From NCBI GenBank assembly GCA_036267635.1, contig DATAVR010000012.1, forward strand, positions 46,013 through 110,012: a DNA stretch of 64,000 nt, written 5' to 3'. A program made the translations under genes and the position numbers. Numbering within the stretch: position 1 is the stretch's first letter; each line of letters begins with the position of its first letter. The stretch comes from JADGRB01 sp036267635. Its GTDB lineage: Bacteria; Myxococcota_A; Polyangia; Fen-1088. The notes under the pieces were generated by a model. The model ran no database searches. It was not told the origin of the DNA and worked only from the letters and a program-made list of their open reading frames with translations. Shown here piece by piece: positions 41,491-52,515 of the stretch.

Positions 41491-43236
41491 TTGGTGCATG
41501 CGCGGTCGGTCCGGTTGGTTCTGGTGGTGGGCGCCCTCGGTCTGGGGGCGGGCTGCAAGAAGAGCGACAGCGAGTCGCTGATCGTCGCGCAGGTCGTGGC
41601 GGACAGCGGCGCCTCGTCGCTGACGTCGCTGGCGCTGTCTGCCGGGGGGGTGCGCAAGACGTTCGTGCTCTCGTCCGGGTTGTCGGCGACGGCGATGACC
41701 TTCGGCCTCTACGTCCCTTCCAACCTGCTCGGAAACGTCACTGTCACCGCGATCGGTTCGGGGGTGGGCTGCTCGGGGTATGAAGGTGGTGGGACGGCCG
41801 ACCTCATCGAGGCGGGCGCGACCTCGAATCTGACGATTCAGATGGCGCCCTCCAACGTCTGCACCACCGACGGCGGCGCCGGTTCCACCGGGACGGGCGG
41901 GAGCGTCGGCGCCGGCGGGACCAGCGGAACGGGCGGGAACGTCGGCACCGGTGGCGGGAGTGGCGGGGCGACCGGCCTCGGCGGCGCGGCCGGGACCGGC
42001 GGCACTGCCGGAACGGGCGGCGCCGTCGGAACGGGCGGCACCATTGGAACAGGCGGCGCCGTTGGAACAGGGGGCAGCGGTGGCTCGCCCGGCAAGGGGG
42101 GCGCGGCGGGGAGCGGCACTGGCGGGACGACGAGCACCGGCGGCGGGAGCGGGGCAGGTGGAGCGACCGGGACGGGCGGATCGGGCCCGAGCGGCTGCGC
42201 CTCCACGCCCGCGGTCGGCACGCCGCCTCTGCTCACCTGCTGTCAGGAATACAATCACGCGGATTCCAGCTGCACTGACGATGCGTCGGTGCAGGGGGTC
42301 GCCTTCTCGCCCGACGGCACGCTGCTGGCGACGGCCGGCAGCGACAAGGTCGTGAAGATCTGGAGCTTCGACGGACACACGCTGACGGCGACCGGGACGA
42401 CGTTGAAGGCGCCGGGAACCTTCGTCTGGGGTTACGTCGCCTTTTCGCCGGACGGGAAATATCTGGCGGTCGGGGCCGATGGCGAGGTCGACATCTACAA
42501 CGTGGGGAGCTGGACGGCGGCCGGGCCGCCGCTCGCGCTGGGCGACGCCAACCTGGGCGTCGCGTTCGCGCCGGACTCGCAGCACGTGATCAGCTTCGAC
42601 GGCGACACGGTCTACGTTCACACGGTCGGCACCGCGGCGCCGCTCACCACGCAGTCGCCCAATCTCCTCTTCAGCTCGCTGGCCGTGGGGACCGTGGCGA
42701 CCACGGGAGGCCTGGTGGTCGCCATCGGGGGCGATGAGCTCTTCGGCGGCACGGTGGGCGACGTGGGGACGGGGGTCGTCTACCTCTTGTCGAACCAGTA
42801 CGCGCTGAACGCCGGCGTCACGCTGAGGACTCTGACGACCTTCCAGGAGAACACGCTCTACGCCGCCGCCGTCTCACCGGACGGCGCTACGGTCGCGTTC
42901 GGCGACTACAAATCGCAGATCTGGTTTTCGCCCGTCCCGTCGGCGAACAGCACCATCCCCGAGACCTCCAGCCTCACCGTCGACGCGGCCAACTATCAGT
43001 CGATCTACGGCATCGCCTATTCACCGAAGAACGGCAGATACCTCGCGGCGGCCGCTGGCCAAGACGCCGACGGCAATCCGGGGACGTTGACGATCTGGGA
43101 CGTCACCGCCAAGAGCCTCTACGCGCACTACGCTGGGGTGAGCCAGCAGCCGATCGCGGTCACCTTCTCGCCGAGCGGCAACGCGGTGGTGGTCGGGGAG
43201 TACGACTGCGGCAAGGTCCTGCTCTGCACCAATTGA
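41491..43236 (+). CDS. WD40-repeat lipoprotein with Gly-rich tether
   Basis: A 581-residue protein with TTG start at 41491 (GTG at 41494 also possible); taggag lies 8-13 bases upstream. Signal VHARSVRLVLVVGALGLGAGC with Cys22. Residues about 25-125 form a small beta domain; about 128-230 are a G/T/A/S tether; from about 250 there is a seven-blade-type propeller, with blades such as VQGVAFSPDGTLLATAGSDK, VAFSPDGKYLAVGADGEVDI, AAAVSPDGATVAFGDYKSQI and AVTFSPSGNAVVVGEYD. It is a likely surface-displayed binding protein in the polysaccharide locus, with no catalytic motif. Confidence 0.82.
   Translation: MVHARSVRLVLVVGALGLGAGCKKSDSESLIVAQVVADSGASSLTSLALSAGGVRKTFVLSSGLSATAMTFGLYVPSNLLGNVTVTAIGSGVGCSGYEGGGTADLIEAGATSNLTIQMAPSNVCTTDGGAGSTGTGGSVGAGGTSGTGGNVGTGGGSGGATGLGGAAGTGGTAGTGGAVGTGGTIGTGGAVGTGGSGGSPGKGGAAGSGTGGTTSTGGGSGAGGATGTGGSGPSGCASTPAVGTPPLLTCCQEYNHADSSCTDDASVQGVAFSPDGTLLATAGSDKVVKIWSFDGHTLTATGTTLKAPGTFVWGYVAFSPDGKYLAVGADGEVDIYNVGSWTAAGPPLALGDANLGVAFAPDSQHVISFDGDTVYVHTVGTAAPLTTQSPNLLFSSLAVGTVATTGGLVVAIGGDELFGGTVGDVGTGVVYLLSNQYALNAGVTLRTLTTFQENTLYAAAVSPDGATVAFGDYKSQIWFSPVPSANSTIPETSSLTVDAANYQSIYGIAYSPKNGRYLAAAAGQDADGNPGTLTIWDVTAKSLYAHYAGVSQQPIAVTFSPSGNAVVVGEYDCGKVLLCTN
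41875..42190. repeat. Low-complexity coding repeat (Gly-rich tether of the WD40 lipoprotein)
   Basis: Imperfect tandem units such as ggaacgggcggc(g/a)cc encode G-T-G-G-x repeats in frame. The composition resembles the tethers at 8332-8848 and 56600-57160. Confidence 0.8.
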
Positions 43237-43249
43237 GTCCAGAACGGAC

Positions 43250-44005
43250 TCATTTGCAGTCGAGGAACGCGACGTCGTCGATCCAGATGTCGTAGTCCTG
43301 TCCGGGACCGATCGACCAGTCGAGCTCGACCAGCTTGCTCGGCGTGATCGAAGGCGGGCGGGGGCTCCCCCAGTCGGGCTGCTGGTGGACCTCGTTGAAC
43401 ATGACCTTGTATTCCTTCCACTCGGTGGTGAAGGTCATGTTCTTGCCGAAGTGGTTCCAGCAGGATTTGCACATCTCGCCGGCCGGGTGGGTGTTGATGT
43501 CGCCGATGTTGAACCGCACGCTGTTCGATGCTCCGCGGCCGACCTTGGCCTTGAAGACGATCCCGGCGTAGCGGGAGCCGTCGTAGATCGCGGTCTGGTC
43601 GCGGAGGTTGACGCCGAAGCCGGCGCCCCAGGCGTCGACCGGATCGCCGGTGGTCGTCTTGCCGTGAACGTGCAGCGCGCTCTCGGAGCCGTCGCCGGCG
43701 TCCTCGCTCGGTCCGAACGGCGTCGGATCGAGCGTCGAGCCCGCCTTGTCGACCTTCGGCCACCAATAACCGTCGCGTCCCCCTTCGGCGGCCAGTTGGT
43801 TGTTGCCGTCCTCGAAGTCGTCGACGAGACCGTCATCGGCGACGCGCACGCCGGCCGGGCAGCTCTTGACGTCGCTGCCGGTCCCGCCGATGACGCCGGC
43901 GATCACTTTTTTCTGCGAGACCCCGATGCAGCCCGTGAGGAGGCCGGCCGCTAGAAATGAGATGAAGCGCAAAAATGAGAGAAAGCGCAGATCGGAGAGA
44001 GTCAC
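43250..44005 (-). CDS. Carbohydrate-binding-module-like lipoprotein
   Basis: A 251-residue protein with GTG start at 44005. Signal VTLSDLRFLSFLRFISFLAAG then LLTGC as lipobox. The mature part opens with VDDFEDGNNQLAAEGGRDGYWW and continues YAGIVFKAKVG, TTEWKEYKVMFNEV and DYDIWIDDVAFLDC, the strand order of a beta-sandwich domain seen in CBM11/CIA30-like glycan-binding proteins. No catalytic residues are evident. It is convergent with the WD40 lipoprotein (13 bp) and divergent from the barrel gene at 44132. The likely role is holding xylan or glucan at the surface; ligand inferred. Confidence 0.75.
   Translation of the reverse strand: MTLSDLRFLSFLRFISFLAAGLLTGCIGVSQKKVIAGVIGGTGSDVKSCPAGVRVADDGLVDDFEDGNNQLAAEGGRDGYWWPKVDKAGSTLDPTPFGPSEDAGDGSESALHVHGKTTTGDPVDAWGAGFGVNLRDQTAIYDGSRYAGIVFKAKVGRGASNSVRFNIGDINTHPAGEMCKSCWNHFGKNMTFTTEWKEYKVMFNEVHQQPDWGSPRPPSITPSKLVELDWSIGPGQDYDIWIDDVAFLDCK
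43954..43989. repeat. 18-bp tandem duplication in a signal-peptide coding region
   Basis: Two 18-bp units (43954-43971 and 43972-43989, 15 of 18 identical) encode the repeated FLRFLSF/FLRFISF core of the lipoprotein signal peptide on the minus strand. Confidence 0.6.
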
Positions 44006-44131
44006 GCGCGCACTATAAACGCGCTCCCCAGCGGGCGCATTTCTATTTGAGTCCAGCGGCGCGGATCGGTTAAAAGGTCGGCGAGCGTCCAGCCGAAGTA
44101 TCCGTTTCGGCGCTCGAACGGACCGCACCCT

Positions 44132-46006
44132 GTGCTCAAGTCGACCGTCGTTGCGCTCATATTGACCTCGCTGCCCGGCGTCGTTTGGGCGGCCGACGCG
44201 CCCGCGGCCGGCGCCGCCGCGAACCCGTCGGCGGCCGTATCGCCGTCGACCGACATGCCGGCGGCTACCCCGGCGTCTCCCCCGGTGCCGCCACTGCCTG
44301 TCGTGACGCCATCTGCCGCGCCGCCGCCACCGCCGCCGGCGTCCCCGGCCGCGCCCGTTCGCGACGATCTTCTGCTGATGGCCGACGTCCTGCCGAACCC
44401 CGGTTACGTTCCCGGCTACCGGACGTTCAATGGGTTCACGCTGGCGCCGAACGTTCCGCTGGTCGGCGCGCTCCCCGGCAACATCACCCCGGGCTTCGGC
44501 GCGCCGATGCCCCCCACGCAATGGACGTTCAAGTGGAGCGGGTTCCTCAATGACTCGTTTCAGTCGAGCATCGGCCACCGGATGGTGACCGGGCCGGATC
44601 AGACGACCACCGTCTTCCACATCCCGGCTCAAACCGTCGACGAGTACGCGTCGTTTCTAGGGACCAACACCATGCCCGGGCAGTGGGTCCAGCTCAACAT
44701 GGCCTACGGCAACCCGGTCGTTTCGCTCAACTTGAGCCTCAGCACCTGGAACCCGACCGAACCGACGACCTACTACCAGATCGGCAGCCAGAACTTCATC
44801 CAGAACGCCTATCTGCAGTATCTGGTGCCGCCGCTCGGCGACTGGAATCTGCGCGTGTTGGCCGGGTACTTCTATACCAACTACGGCGCGCTCGCCCAGT
44901 ACGGCCTCGGGATGTACACCAACGCGATCGTCGCCCTCGTGCGCGGGGTGGGCGAGGACGTCACCGCCGAATACAAGCTTTCGCCCACGCTGTCGCTGCT
45001 GTTGGACGAGGGGTTCATGGGGAACCGCAACGGCGAGGCGCCGTCCGGAACGATCCCCGACGCCGGCAACGGCGGCGCCAGCGCCAACCCGATGTATCCC
45101 GCCGCCTGGATCGCGCACCTGCACGCCGGTCTCGCCTGGAACGGGCCCACGAGCTACAAGCTCAACACCCACTTCGTGGTCAACTGGGCGCAGGACGATC
45201 GCGTGCAGTGCCAGTCGGCTTCGATCCTGGTCCCGCAGGGGGTCGACGAACCCTGTTTGGACAACCCGACCTACCGCCAATTCAACTCGGCGCTCGTCCC
45301 CAACGGCCATCTCTACGTCACCGGCTTCGATGCCAGCGTGAACAACCCCGCCTGGGGGTTCCTGGGGATCGCCGGGTCCTACACCGAGGGCGCCAACGCC
45401 TCGCTGCTGCGCGGCCTCACCACCTTCGGCGGCGAAGGGGGCGCCCTCGTCGATCGCTGGTGGGGCTCGGGCACCTACGGCAGCGGCTCGCTCTACGCGG
45501 GCGGGCTCAACTACACCGGCAGCCTGCGGCGGATCCTGAGCGCGCCGCTCCCCGCGCGGCGCGATGCGCCCGATCTGATCATCAACGCGGGCGCGATCCT
45601 CGCCTATACGACGACCAGCAGCACCACCATCTCGGGCGCCCAGACACTCCCGTCGACGATCACCATGCCGGGACCGATTCCGCTCCCCTCCGACGTCGAT
45701 CAGTTCAACCACCGTCTGCGGTGGAAGCTCGGTGCCGACGCGCTTTACACCTGGAAGTCATGGGTGGGGGCGGGGCTGCGCGTCGATCGCGTGGCCCCCA
45801 CCAACAAGGACGCCGACCAGACGTTCTGGGTGGTCGCCCCCCGGATCGTCTTCAAGACCAACTGGTTCGCGCGCGAGAGCCTCACGCTGCTCTACGCCAG
45901 GTGGTTCTACGGGTCGAACACGCACCCCGATGCTAGCTCCATCGTCGCGCCCGACGGGCGCCTCGATGATCAACTGATCGCGCTCAACGTGAATGTTTGG
46001 TGGTGA
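44132..46006 (+). CDS. Outer-membrane beta-barrel protein, putative oligosaccharide channel (paralogue 1)
   Basis: A 624-residue protein with GTG start. Signal LKSTVVALILTSLPGVVWAAD, then a Pro/Ala/Ser-rich segment to about residue 75. The remainder is strand-rich with alternating residues, ends in LNVNVWW, and has no plug or TonB box. It is clearly related to the next gene: both share TGPxQT near the start of the barrel, QLNxxxGNxxVSxNxS, LRVLAGxFxTxYG and a terminal WW. They are four bases apart. I infer a sugar-oligomer porin from its place between glycan-binding lipoproteins and importers; the family has no name I can give. Confidence 0.7.
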   Translation: MLKSTVVALILTSLPGVVWAADAPAAGAAANPSAAVSPSTDMPAATPASPPVPPLPVVTPSAAPPPPPPASPAAPVRDDLLLMADVLPNPGYVPGYRTFNGFTLAPNVPLVGALPGNITPGFGAPMPPTQWTFKWSGFLNDSFQSSIGHRMVTGPDQTTTVFHIPAQTVDEYASFLGTNTMPGQWVQLNMAYGNPVVSLNLSLSTWNPTEPTTYYQIGSQNFIQNAYLQYLVPPLGDWNLRVLAGYFYTNYGALAQYGLGMYTNAIVALVRGVGEDVTAEYKLSPTLSLLLDEGFMGNRNGEAPSGTIPDAGNGGASANPMYPAAWIAHLHAGLAWNGPTSYKLNTHFVVNWAQDDRVQCQSASILVPQGVDEPCLDNPTYRQFNSALVPNGHLYVTGFDASVNNPAWGFLGIAGSYTEGANASLLRGLTTFGGEGGALVDRWWGSGTYGSGSLYAGGLNYTGSLRRILSAPLPARRDAPDLIINAGAILAYTTTSSTTISGAQTLPSTITMPGPIPLPSDVDQFNHRLRWKLGADALYTWKSWVGAGLRVDRVAPTNKDADQTFWVVAPRIVFKTNWFARESLTLLYARWFYGSNTHPDASSIVAPDGRLDDQLIALNVNVWW

Positions 46007-46010
46007 GACG

Positions 46011-47627
46011 ATGAGAAACCGAGTCAAATGTCGAGGAGCAACGGCGAGGGTAGCGGCCGCGCTGCTCGTCGTGGGGGGCGTCGCCGTCGCAGTTCCGGCG
46101 CGTGCGGACGAGGTCAAACCGACGAGCGACGTGCCGGGCGAGCTGCCGCTCGATCCGTCGTTCGGCCTGGATCCGGCGACGCCGCAGATCGCCGCGCTCC
46201 CCGGCGGCACGATGCCGGCGTTCGGCCAGCGGTCGCTCAGCGAGGACGAGTGGCGCTTCGACTTCCACGGCCTTCTCATCGCCCCTATGAACATGGGGAT
46301 CAACACCCGCAGCAAGGAGATGATCGCGACGGGACCCGGACAGACCAACCTGGTCCTTCACGCGCCGCCGGTGGTCCCCGACAACCTCCAGACCTTCTCG
46401 CACACCGGCGTGGTCCCCACCACCTACGCGCAGCTCAACTTCTCCGAGGGGAACAGCATCGTCAGCGCCAACGTCAGCATCCAGGCGCGGCAGGCGAACG
46501 TCTCGGAGAGCTTCCTCGAGCCGGCCGATCAGCTCGGCATCACCGACGTCTACCTCAGCTGGTTGCCGCCGATCCCCGACAAGAGGCTGCGCCTGCAGGT
46601 TTTGGCCGGCGCCTTCACCACCCGCTACGGCTCGCCGGGCGAATACGACGAGGGTCGTTACGGCACGCCCCTCATCGCGCAGATCAGCGGCGTCGGCCAG
46701 CTGGTCACGCTCCACTACGCCAGCTCCCGGGACTGGGTCTTCATGGCCGAGGAGGGATTCGTGGGCCAGACCAACAAGGCCCAGGTCAGCATCACGCCCG
46801 ACGTCTGGAACGACTTCGCCGATCCGGGGACCGGCAGCACCTTCGTCGTGCACGCCCACGTCGGCGCCGCCTACGCGCGCAGGCTGGCGGTCGGCGCGCA
46901 CTTCATCCGCGCCTTCAGCCTCGACGACCGCGTCGGGCCGAACGAGCCGGACGGCCGGATCAACATCTTCGCCGGCGACGTCCGCGTCGGCCTGGGGCGC
47001 TTCGGCTCCTTCTACGCCGCCTACTCCTACACCAACGCGTTGCAGTCCCGCGACGTGAGCCGGGTGATCTCAGTCCTCAATACGCAAGGCGGCCCAGGCC
47101 TCATGCAGGAGTATCTCGGCCCCTACAGCGACGGCACCGGGACGCTCAACACCGTAGGCGCGCAGTATGACGTCAGCATCGGCAAGCTGGTCAGCTACCC
47201 CGTTCCGTTCTCCGGCGATGGGCCCGACCTGGTCCTGAGCCTGTTCGGGATGTTCACCCACGTGACCAGCGCCGATCCGACAGTGTTCGATCCGAACATC
47301 CCATCGACGACCACCGCCTGGAACGGGGCCAACAAGGTCAAGGTCGGGCTGGAAGGCACCTACAGCCTGCTGTCGTGGTTGGCGGCCTCCGTTCGCTACG
47401 ATTGGGTCGACCCCTACACCAAGGAGAGCGATCTCGGCTACTCGGAGATCTCGCCGCGGCTCATCTTCCACTCCGACTGGCAGTCGACGGACCAGATCGT
47501 GTTGCAGTACACCCACTGGTTCTACGGGAACCTCACGCCGGTCCAGACCGGCGAGCCGCCGACGTACAATTTCGGCACCGTCCCCGACCCCAACATGATC
47601 TCGCTCTCCGCCAGCATCTGGTGGTGA
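46011..47627 (+). CDS. Outer-membrane beta-barrel protein, putative oligosaccharide channel (paralogue 2)
   Basis: A 538-residue protein; ATG at 46011 gives signal peptide MRNRVKCRGATARVAAALLV then VGGVAVAVPARA. It shares the whole barrel plan with the preceding gene but lacks the Pro-rich N-terminal segment. Diagnostic stretches are IATGPGQTNLVLH, YAQLNFSEGNSIVSANVSIQ, LRLQVLAGAFTTRYGSPGEY and the end ISLSASIWW. The following SDR gene starts one base after its stop, so both barrels are in one operon with the hexuronate enzymes. Confidence 0.7.
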   Translation: MRNRVKCRGATARVAAALLVVGGVAVAVPARADEVKPTSDVPGELPLDPSFGLDPATPQIAALPGGTMPAFGQRSLSEDEWRFDFHGLLIAPMNMGINTRSKEMIATGPGQTNLVLHAPPVVPDNLQTFSHTGVVPTTYAQLNFSEGNSIVSANVSIQARQANVSESFLEPADQLGITDVYLSWLPPIPDKRLRLQVLAGAFTTRYGSPGEYDEGRYGTPLIAQISGVGQLVTLHYASSRDWVFMAEEGFVGQTNKAQVSITPDVWNDFADPGTGSTFVVHAHVGAAYARRLAVGAHFIRAFSLDDRVGPNEPDGRINIFAGDVRVGLGRFGSFYAAYSYTNALQSRDVSRVISVLNTQGGPGLMQEYLGPYSDGTGTLNTVGAQYDVSIGKLVSYPVPFSGDGPDLVLSLFGMFTHVTSADPTVFDPNIPSTTTAWNGANKVKVGLEGTYSLLSWLAASVRYDWVDPYTKESDLGYSEISPRLIFHSDWQSTDQIVLQYTHWFYGNLTPVQTGEPPTYNFGTVPDPNMISLSASIWW

Positions 47628-47628
47628 G

Positions 47629-48387
47629 ATGCTGACCGGCCGGATCGCGGTCGTTTTGGGTGGAACCGCCGGTATCGGCCGCGCGGTCAGCCTGGCGCTC
47701 GCCGACGCCGGCGCCGACGTGGTGGCCGCTGCGCGCCGCCCGGCCGAGCTCGAGGCCACCGCCGCCGAGATCGAGCGGCGCGGCCGCCGCACGCTGCGCC
47801 GCCCGGCCGACGTGACCGACCGCGCGTCGCTGGAGCGGCTGCGCGACGAGATGCTCTCGGCGTTCGGGCAGGTCGACATCCTGGTCAACTGCGCCGCCCG
47901 GACCAAGCGCCAGCCGACGCTCGACTGGACCGACCGCGACTGGAACGACATCCTCGACGTCAACCTGACTGGAACGCTGCGCGCCTGTCAGGTGTTCGGG
48001 CCGGGGATGCTCGCCCGCGGTTACGGCCGCATCGTCAACTTCGCCTCGCTGTCCGCCTTCGCCGCATTTCACGAGGTGGCCGCCTACAGCGCCAGCAAGG
48101 CCGGCGTGGTGATGCTGACCCGCTCGCTGGCGGTCGAGTGGGGCGCCCGCGGCGTCTGCGTCAACGCCGTCGCCCCGGGCGTCATCCGCACCGATCTGAA
48201 CGCCAAGTTGCTCGACGGCACCGGGCGCGGCCAGGAGCTCTTGCTGCGCACGCCGATGAAGCGTTTCGGCCTGCCGACCGAGGTGGCCGCGGCGGCCGTC
48301 TTCCTGGCGTCGGAGGGGGCCAGCTTCGTCAACGGCGAGGTGCTGATGGTCGACGGCGGCTTCCTGGGCAGCGGGGTCAATCAATGA
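47629..48387 (+). CDS. SDR-family oxidoreductase, possibly D-mannonate/fructuronate oxidoreductase
   Basis: A 252-residue short-chain dehydrogenase. NAD(P) site GGTAGIGRA (the usual leading Thr is Gly), NCAA for the NNAG motif, catalytic Ser in FASLSAF, Tyr-x3-Lys in YSASKAG and terminal VNGEVLMVDGGF. The gap to the D-mannonate dehydratase gene is 7 bp. UxuB-type SDRs reduce fructuronate to mannonate, the substrate of ManD, so this role is likely but not proven; many SDRs look alike. Confidence 0.8.
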   Translation: MLTGRIAVVLGGTAGIGRAVSLALADAGADVVAAARRPAELEATAAEIERRGRRTLRRPADVTDRASLERLRDEMLSAFGQVDILVNCAARTKRQPTLDWTDRDWNDILDVNLTGTLRACQVFGPGMLARGYGRIVNFASLSAFAAFHEVAAYSASKAGVVMLTRSLAVEWGARGVCVNAVAPGVIRTDLNAKLLDGTGRGQELLLRTPMKRFGLPTEVAAAAVFLASEGASFVNGEVLMVDGGFLGSGVNQ

Positions 48388-48394
48388 GGCGGTC

Positions 48395-49609
48395 ATGAGA
48401 ATCACCGAGGCGAAGGTGATCGTCTGCTCACCGGGGCGGAACTTCGTGACGCTCAAGCTGACGACGGAGGACGGCGTCACCGGGCTCGGCGACGCGACGC
48501 TCAACGGGCGCGAGCTGGCGGTCGCCACCTACCTCGAAGAGCACCTGGTCCCGCTGCTCATCGGCCGCGACGCGCGCCGGATCGAGGACACCTGGCACTA
48601 CCTCTACAAGGGCGCCTACTGGCGGCGCGGGCCGGTCACCATGACCGCCATCGCCGCCGTCGACACGGCGTTGTGGGACATCCAGGGCAAGGCGCTCGGC
48701 GTCCCGGTCTATCAGCTCTTGGGCGGGCGCGCGCGCGACGCCGTGACCGTCTACGGCCACGCCAACGGCCAGTCGATCGACGAGACGGTCGAGGCCGTCG
48801 CGCGCTACGCGGCGGCCGGCTACCGCGCTGTGCGCGCCCAGTGCGGCGTCCCCGGCGTCCCCGACACCTACGGGGTCGGCCACGGCAAGCCGGGCGAGAC
48901 GTACGAGCCGGCGGTGAAGGGGTTGCCGCCGGAGTCGGCCTGGAGCACCGAGCAGTATCTCGAGGTCGTGCCGAAGCTGTTCGCCCGGCTGCGCAAAGAT
49001 CTCGGCCCCGACCTGCACCTCTTGCACGACGTCCACCACCGCCTGACGCCGATCGAAGCGGCGCGTCTCGGCAAGGAGCTCGAGCCGCATCATCTGTTCT
49101 GGATGGAGGACCCGGTCCCCGCCGAGCTGCAGGAGGGGTTTCGGCTCGTCCGCCGGCACACCACCACGCCGCTGGCGACCGGCGAGGTCTTCTCGTCGAT
49201 CTATGACTGCCAGGAGCTGATCCGCGAACAGCTCATCGACTACATCCGGACCACCGTCGTCCACGCCGGCGGCATCACCCACCTGCGCCGCATCGCGCAC
49301 CTCGCCGAGCTGCACCAGGTCCGCACCGGCTCGCACGGCGCGACCGATCTGTCGCCGGTCTGCCTGGCGGCGGCGCTTCACTTCGATCTCGCGGTCCACA
49401 ACTTCGGCATCCAGGAGTACATGCCGCATTCGGCCGACACCGATCGCGTTTTCCCGCACGGCTACCGCTTCGCCGACGGCATGCTTCACCCCGGCGACGC
49501 GCCCGGGCTGGGGGTCACGCTCGACGAGACCCTCGCCGCGACGTTCCCCTACGAGCGGGCCTACCTGCCGACGAACCGCAAGCTCGACGGCACCGTCCAC
49601 AGCTGGTAG
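48395..49609 (+). CDS. manD: D-mannonate dehydratase (enolase superfamily, ManD/RspA)
   Basis: A 404-residue enzyme that dehydrates D-mannonate to 2-keto-3-deoxygluconate. Features of the ManD group: Arg147 and Tyr159 in VRAQCGVPGVPDTYGVG (numbering as in characterised ManD), metal and acid/base residues in HDVHHRL (Asp212, His214), Glu238 in WMEDPVP, Glu264 in ATGEVFSS, GSHGATDLSPV and the family C-terminus DGTVHSW. High-efficiency ManD enzymes sit in hexuronate pathways, which fits the SDR upstream and the GH67 glucuronidase nearby. The later KDG kinase and aldolase are not in the window. Confidence 0.9.
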   Translation: MRITEAKVIVCSPGRNFVTLKLTTEDGVTGLGDATLNGRELAVATYLEEHLVPLLIGRDARRIEDTWHYLYKGAYWRRGPVTMTAIAAVDTALWDIQGKALGVPVYQLLGGRARDAVTVYGHANGQSIDETVEAVARYAAAGYRAVRAQCGVPGVPDTYGVGHGKPGETYEPAVKGLPPESAWSTEQYLEVVPKLFARLRKDLGPDLHLLHDVHHRLTPIEAARLGKELEPHHLFWMEDPVPAELQEGFRLVRRHTTTPLATGEVFSSIYDCQELIREQLIDYIRTTVVHAGGITHLRRIAHLAELHQVRTGSHGATDLSPVCLAAALHFDLAVHNFGIQEYMPHSADTDRVFPHGYRFADGMLHPGDAPGLGVTLDETLAATFPYERAYLPTNRKLDGTVHSW

Positions 49610-49617
49610 GCGGCGCG

Positions 49618-50361
49618 CTACGGCAAGCGCGCCTGCACCAACGCCAGCGTCTGATCGCCGAGCGGCCCCGCGCCCTCTTGCTTCACCAGGCCGACCCCCT
49701 TCGCGTACCAGGAGATGAGCGGCGGATGGTGCTTCTGCCCGCGCCGCAGACGCAGGCAGGTGAAGGTGCCGGCCGGGACCGACACGGGATCGGCCGCCGC
49801 TTCGACCTCCCATTTCACCTCGGCGCGCTTGCTCTTCGGACGCCCCTTCGCGTTGGGCGTCGTGTCGAGGAACGCTTCCGGCCACTTCGCGCCGGCCGCG
49901 AGGCGCTCCGCATGCTCGTCGATCACGGTGAGCGGGGGGTCGTAGGTCTCCTCCTCGACCACCGTACCGGTCGGGTCGTCGATCTCCTTCTGCTCGACCG
50001 CGACGCGTCCCGCTTCGCGATCGTCCCAGGTCCAGACCGTACCGTCGAGGAGATCCTCCCGGACCCGGTACTCGGGCACCGCGCCGCTCGACCCTCCGTA
50101 GTCGATCCCGTCGACGCTGACACTCCCCGTTCCTCGGCGTCCGTCTTCGGTGGTGATGGCGTAGCGCCAGAGCGCCCCGACCGCGAGCGGCAGGTAGCTG
50201 GCCTCGCGGTGAGCCGCCTCGCGACCGTGGGCGACGGAGCTACATCCGCCCAGCGCCAGCAGGCCGCAAAGCGCGAAGGGCCCGAAGAACCGGAAGAACC
50301 CGAAGAACCGGAAGAATCCGAAGAACCCGAAGCTCACGCCACCCGCCCACGCTCGACCCAC
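49618..50361 (-). CDS. Lipoprotein of unknown function with repeat-coded signal peptide
   Basis: A 247-residue protein with GTG at 50361 (GTG at 50337 possible, with gggtgg before it). The signal is very unusual, FGFFGFFRFFGFFRFFGPF, followed by LLALGGC as lipobox. The mature domain is beta-rich: YLPLAVGALWRYAITTEDG, YRVREDLLDGTVWTWDDREA, SVPAGTFTCLRLRRG and SWYAKGVGLVKQEGAG, the pattern of a single-domain beta-structure often found in secreted proteins of this type. No enzyme motif is visible. It is convergent with manD at 9 bp. Confidence 0.7.
   Translation of the reverse strand: MGRAWAGGVSFGFFGFFRFFGFFRFFGPFALCGLLALGGCSSVAHGREAAHREASYLPLAVGALWRYAITTEDGRRGTGSVSVDGIDYGGSSGAVPEYRVREDLLDGTVWTWDDREAGRVAVEQKEIDDPTGTVVEEETYDPPLTVIDEHAERLAAGAKWPEAFLDTTPNAKGRPKSKRAEVKWEVEAAADPVSVPAGTFTCLRLRRGQKHHPPLISWYAKGVGLVKQEGAGPLGDQTLALVQARLP
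50281..50334. repeat. 9-bp minisatellite (six units) inside a signal-peptide coding region
   Basis: Units cccgaagaa, ccggaagaa, cccgaagaa, ccggaagaa, tccgaagaa and a final cccgaagct. On the minus strand each unit encodes F-F-G or F-F-R, so copy number sets the length of the signal-peptide core without shifting frame. Confidence 0.85.
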
Positions 50362-50406
50362 GCTTTAACACCATAGTCACGGATGGCCCGGCAGGGAGTT
50401 GGCCGT

Positions 50407-52514
<2,108 letters not shown>

Positions 52515-52515
<1 letters not shown>

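Noticed and set aside
43250..44632. Extension of the CBM-like lipoprotein to 44632
   Set aside because: The extra sequence is antisense to the barrel gene and Arg/Gly-rich; the GTG at 44005 is followed directly by a lipoprotein signal.
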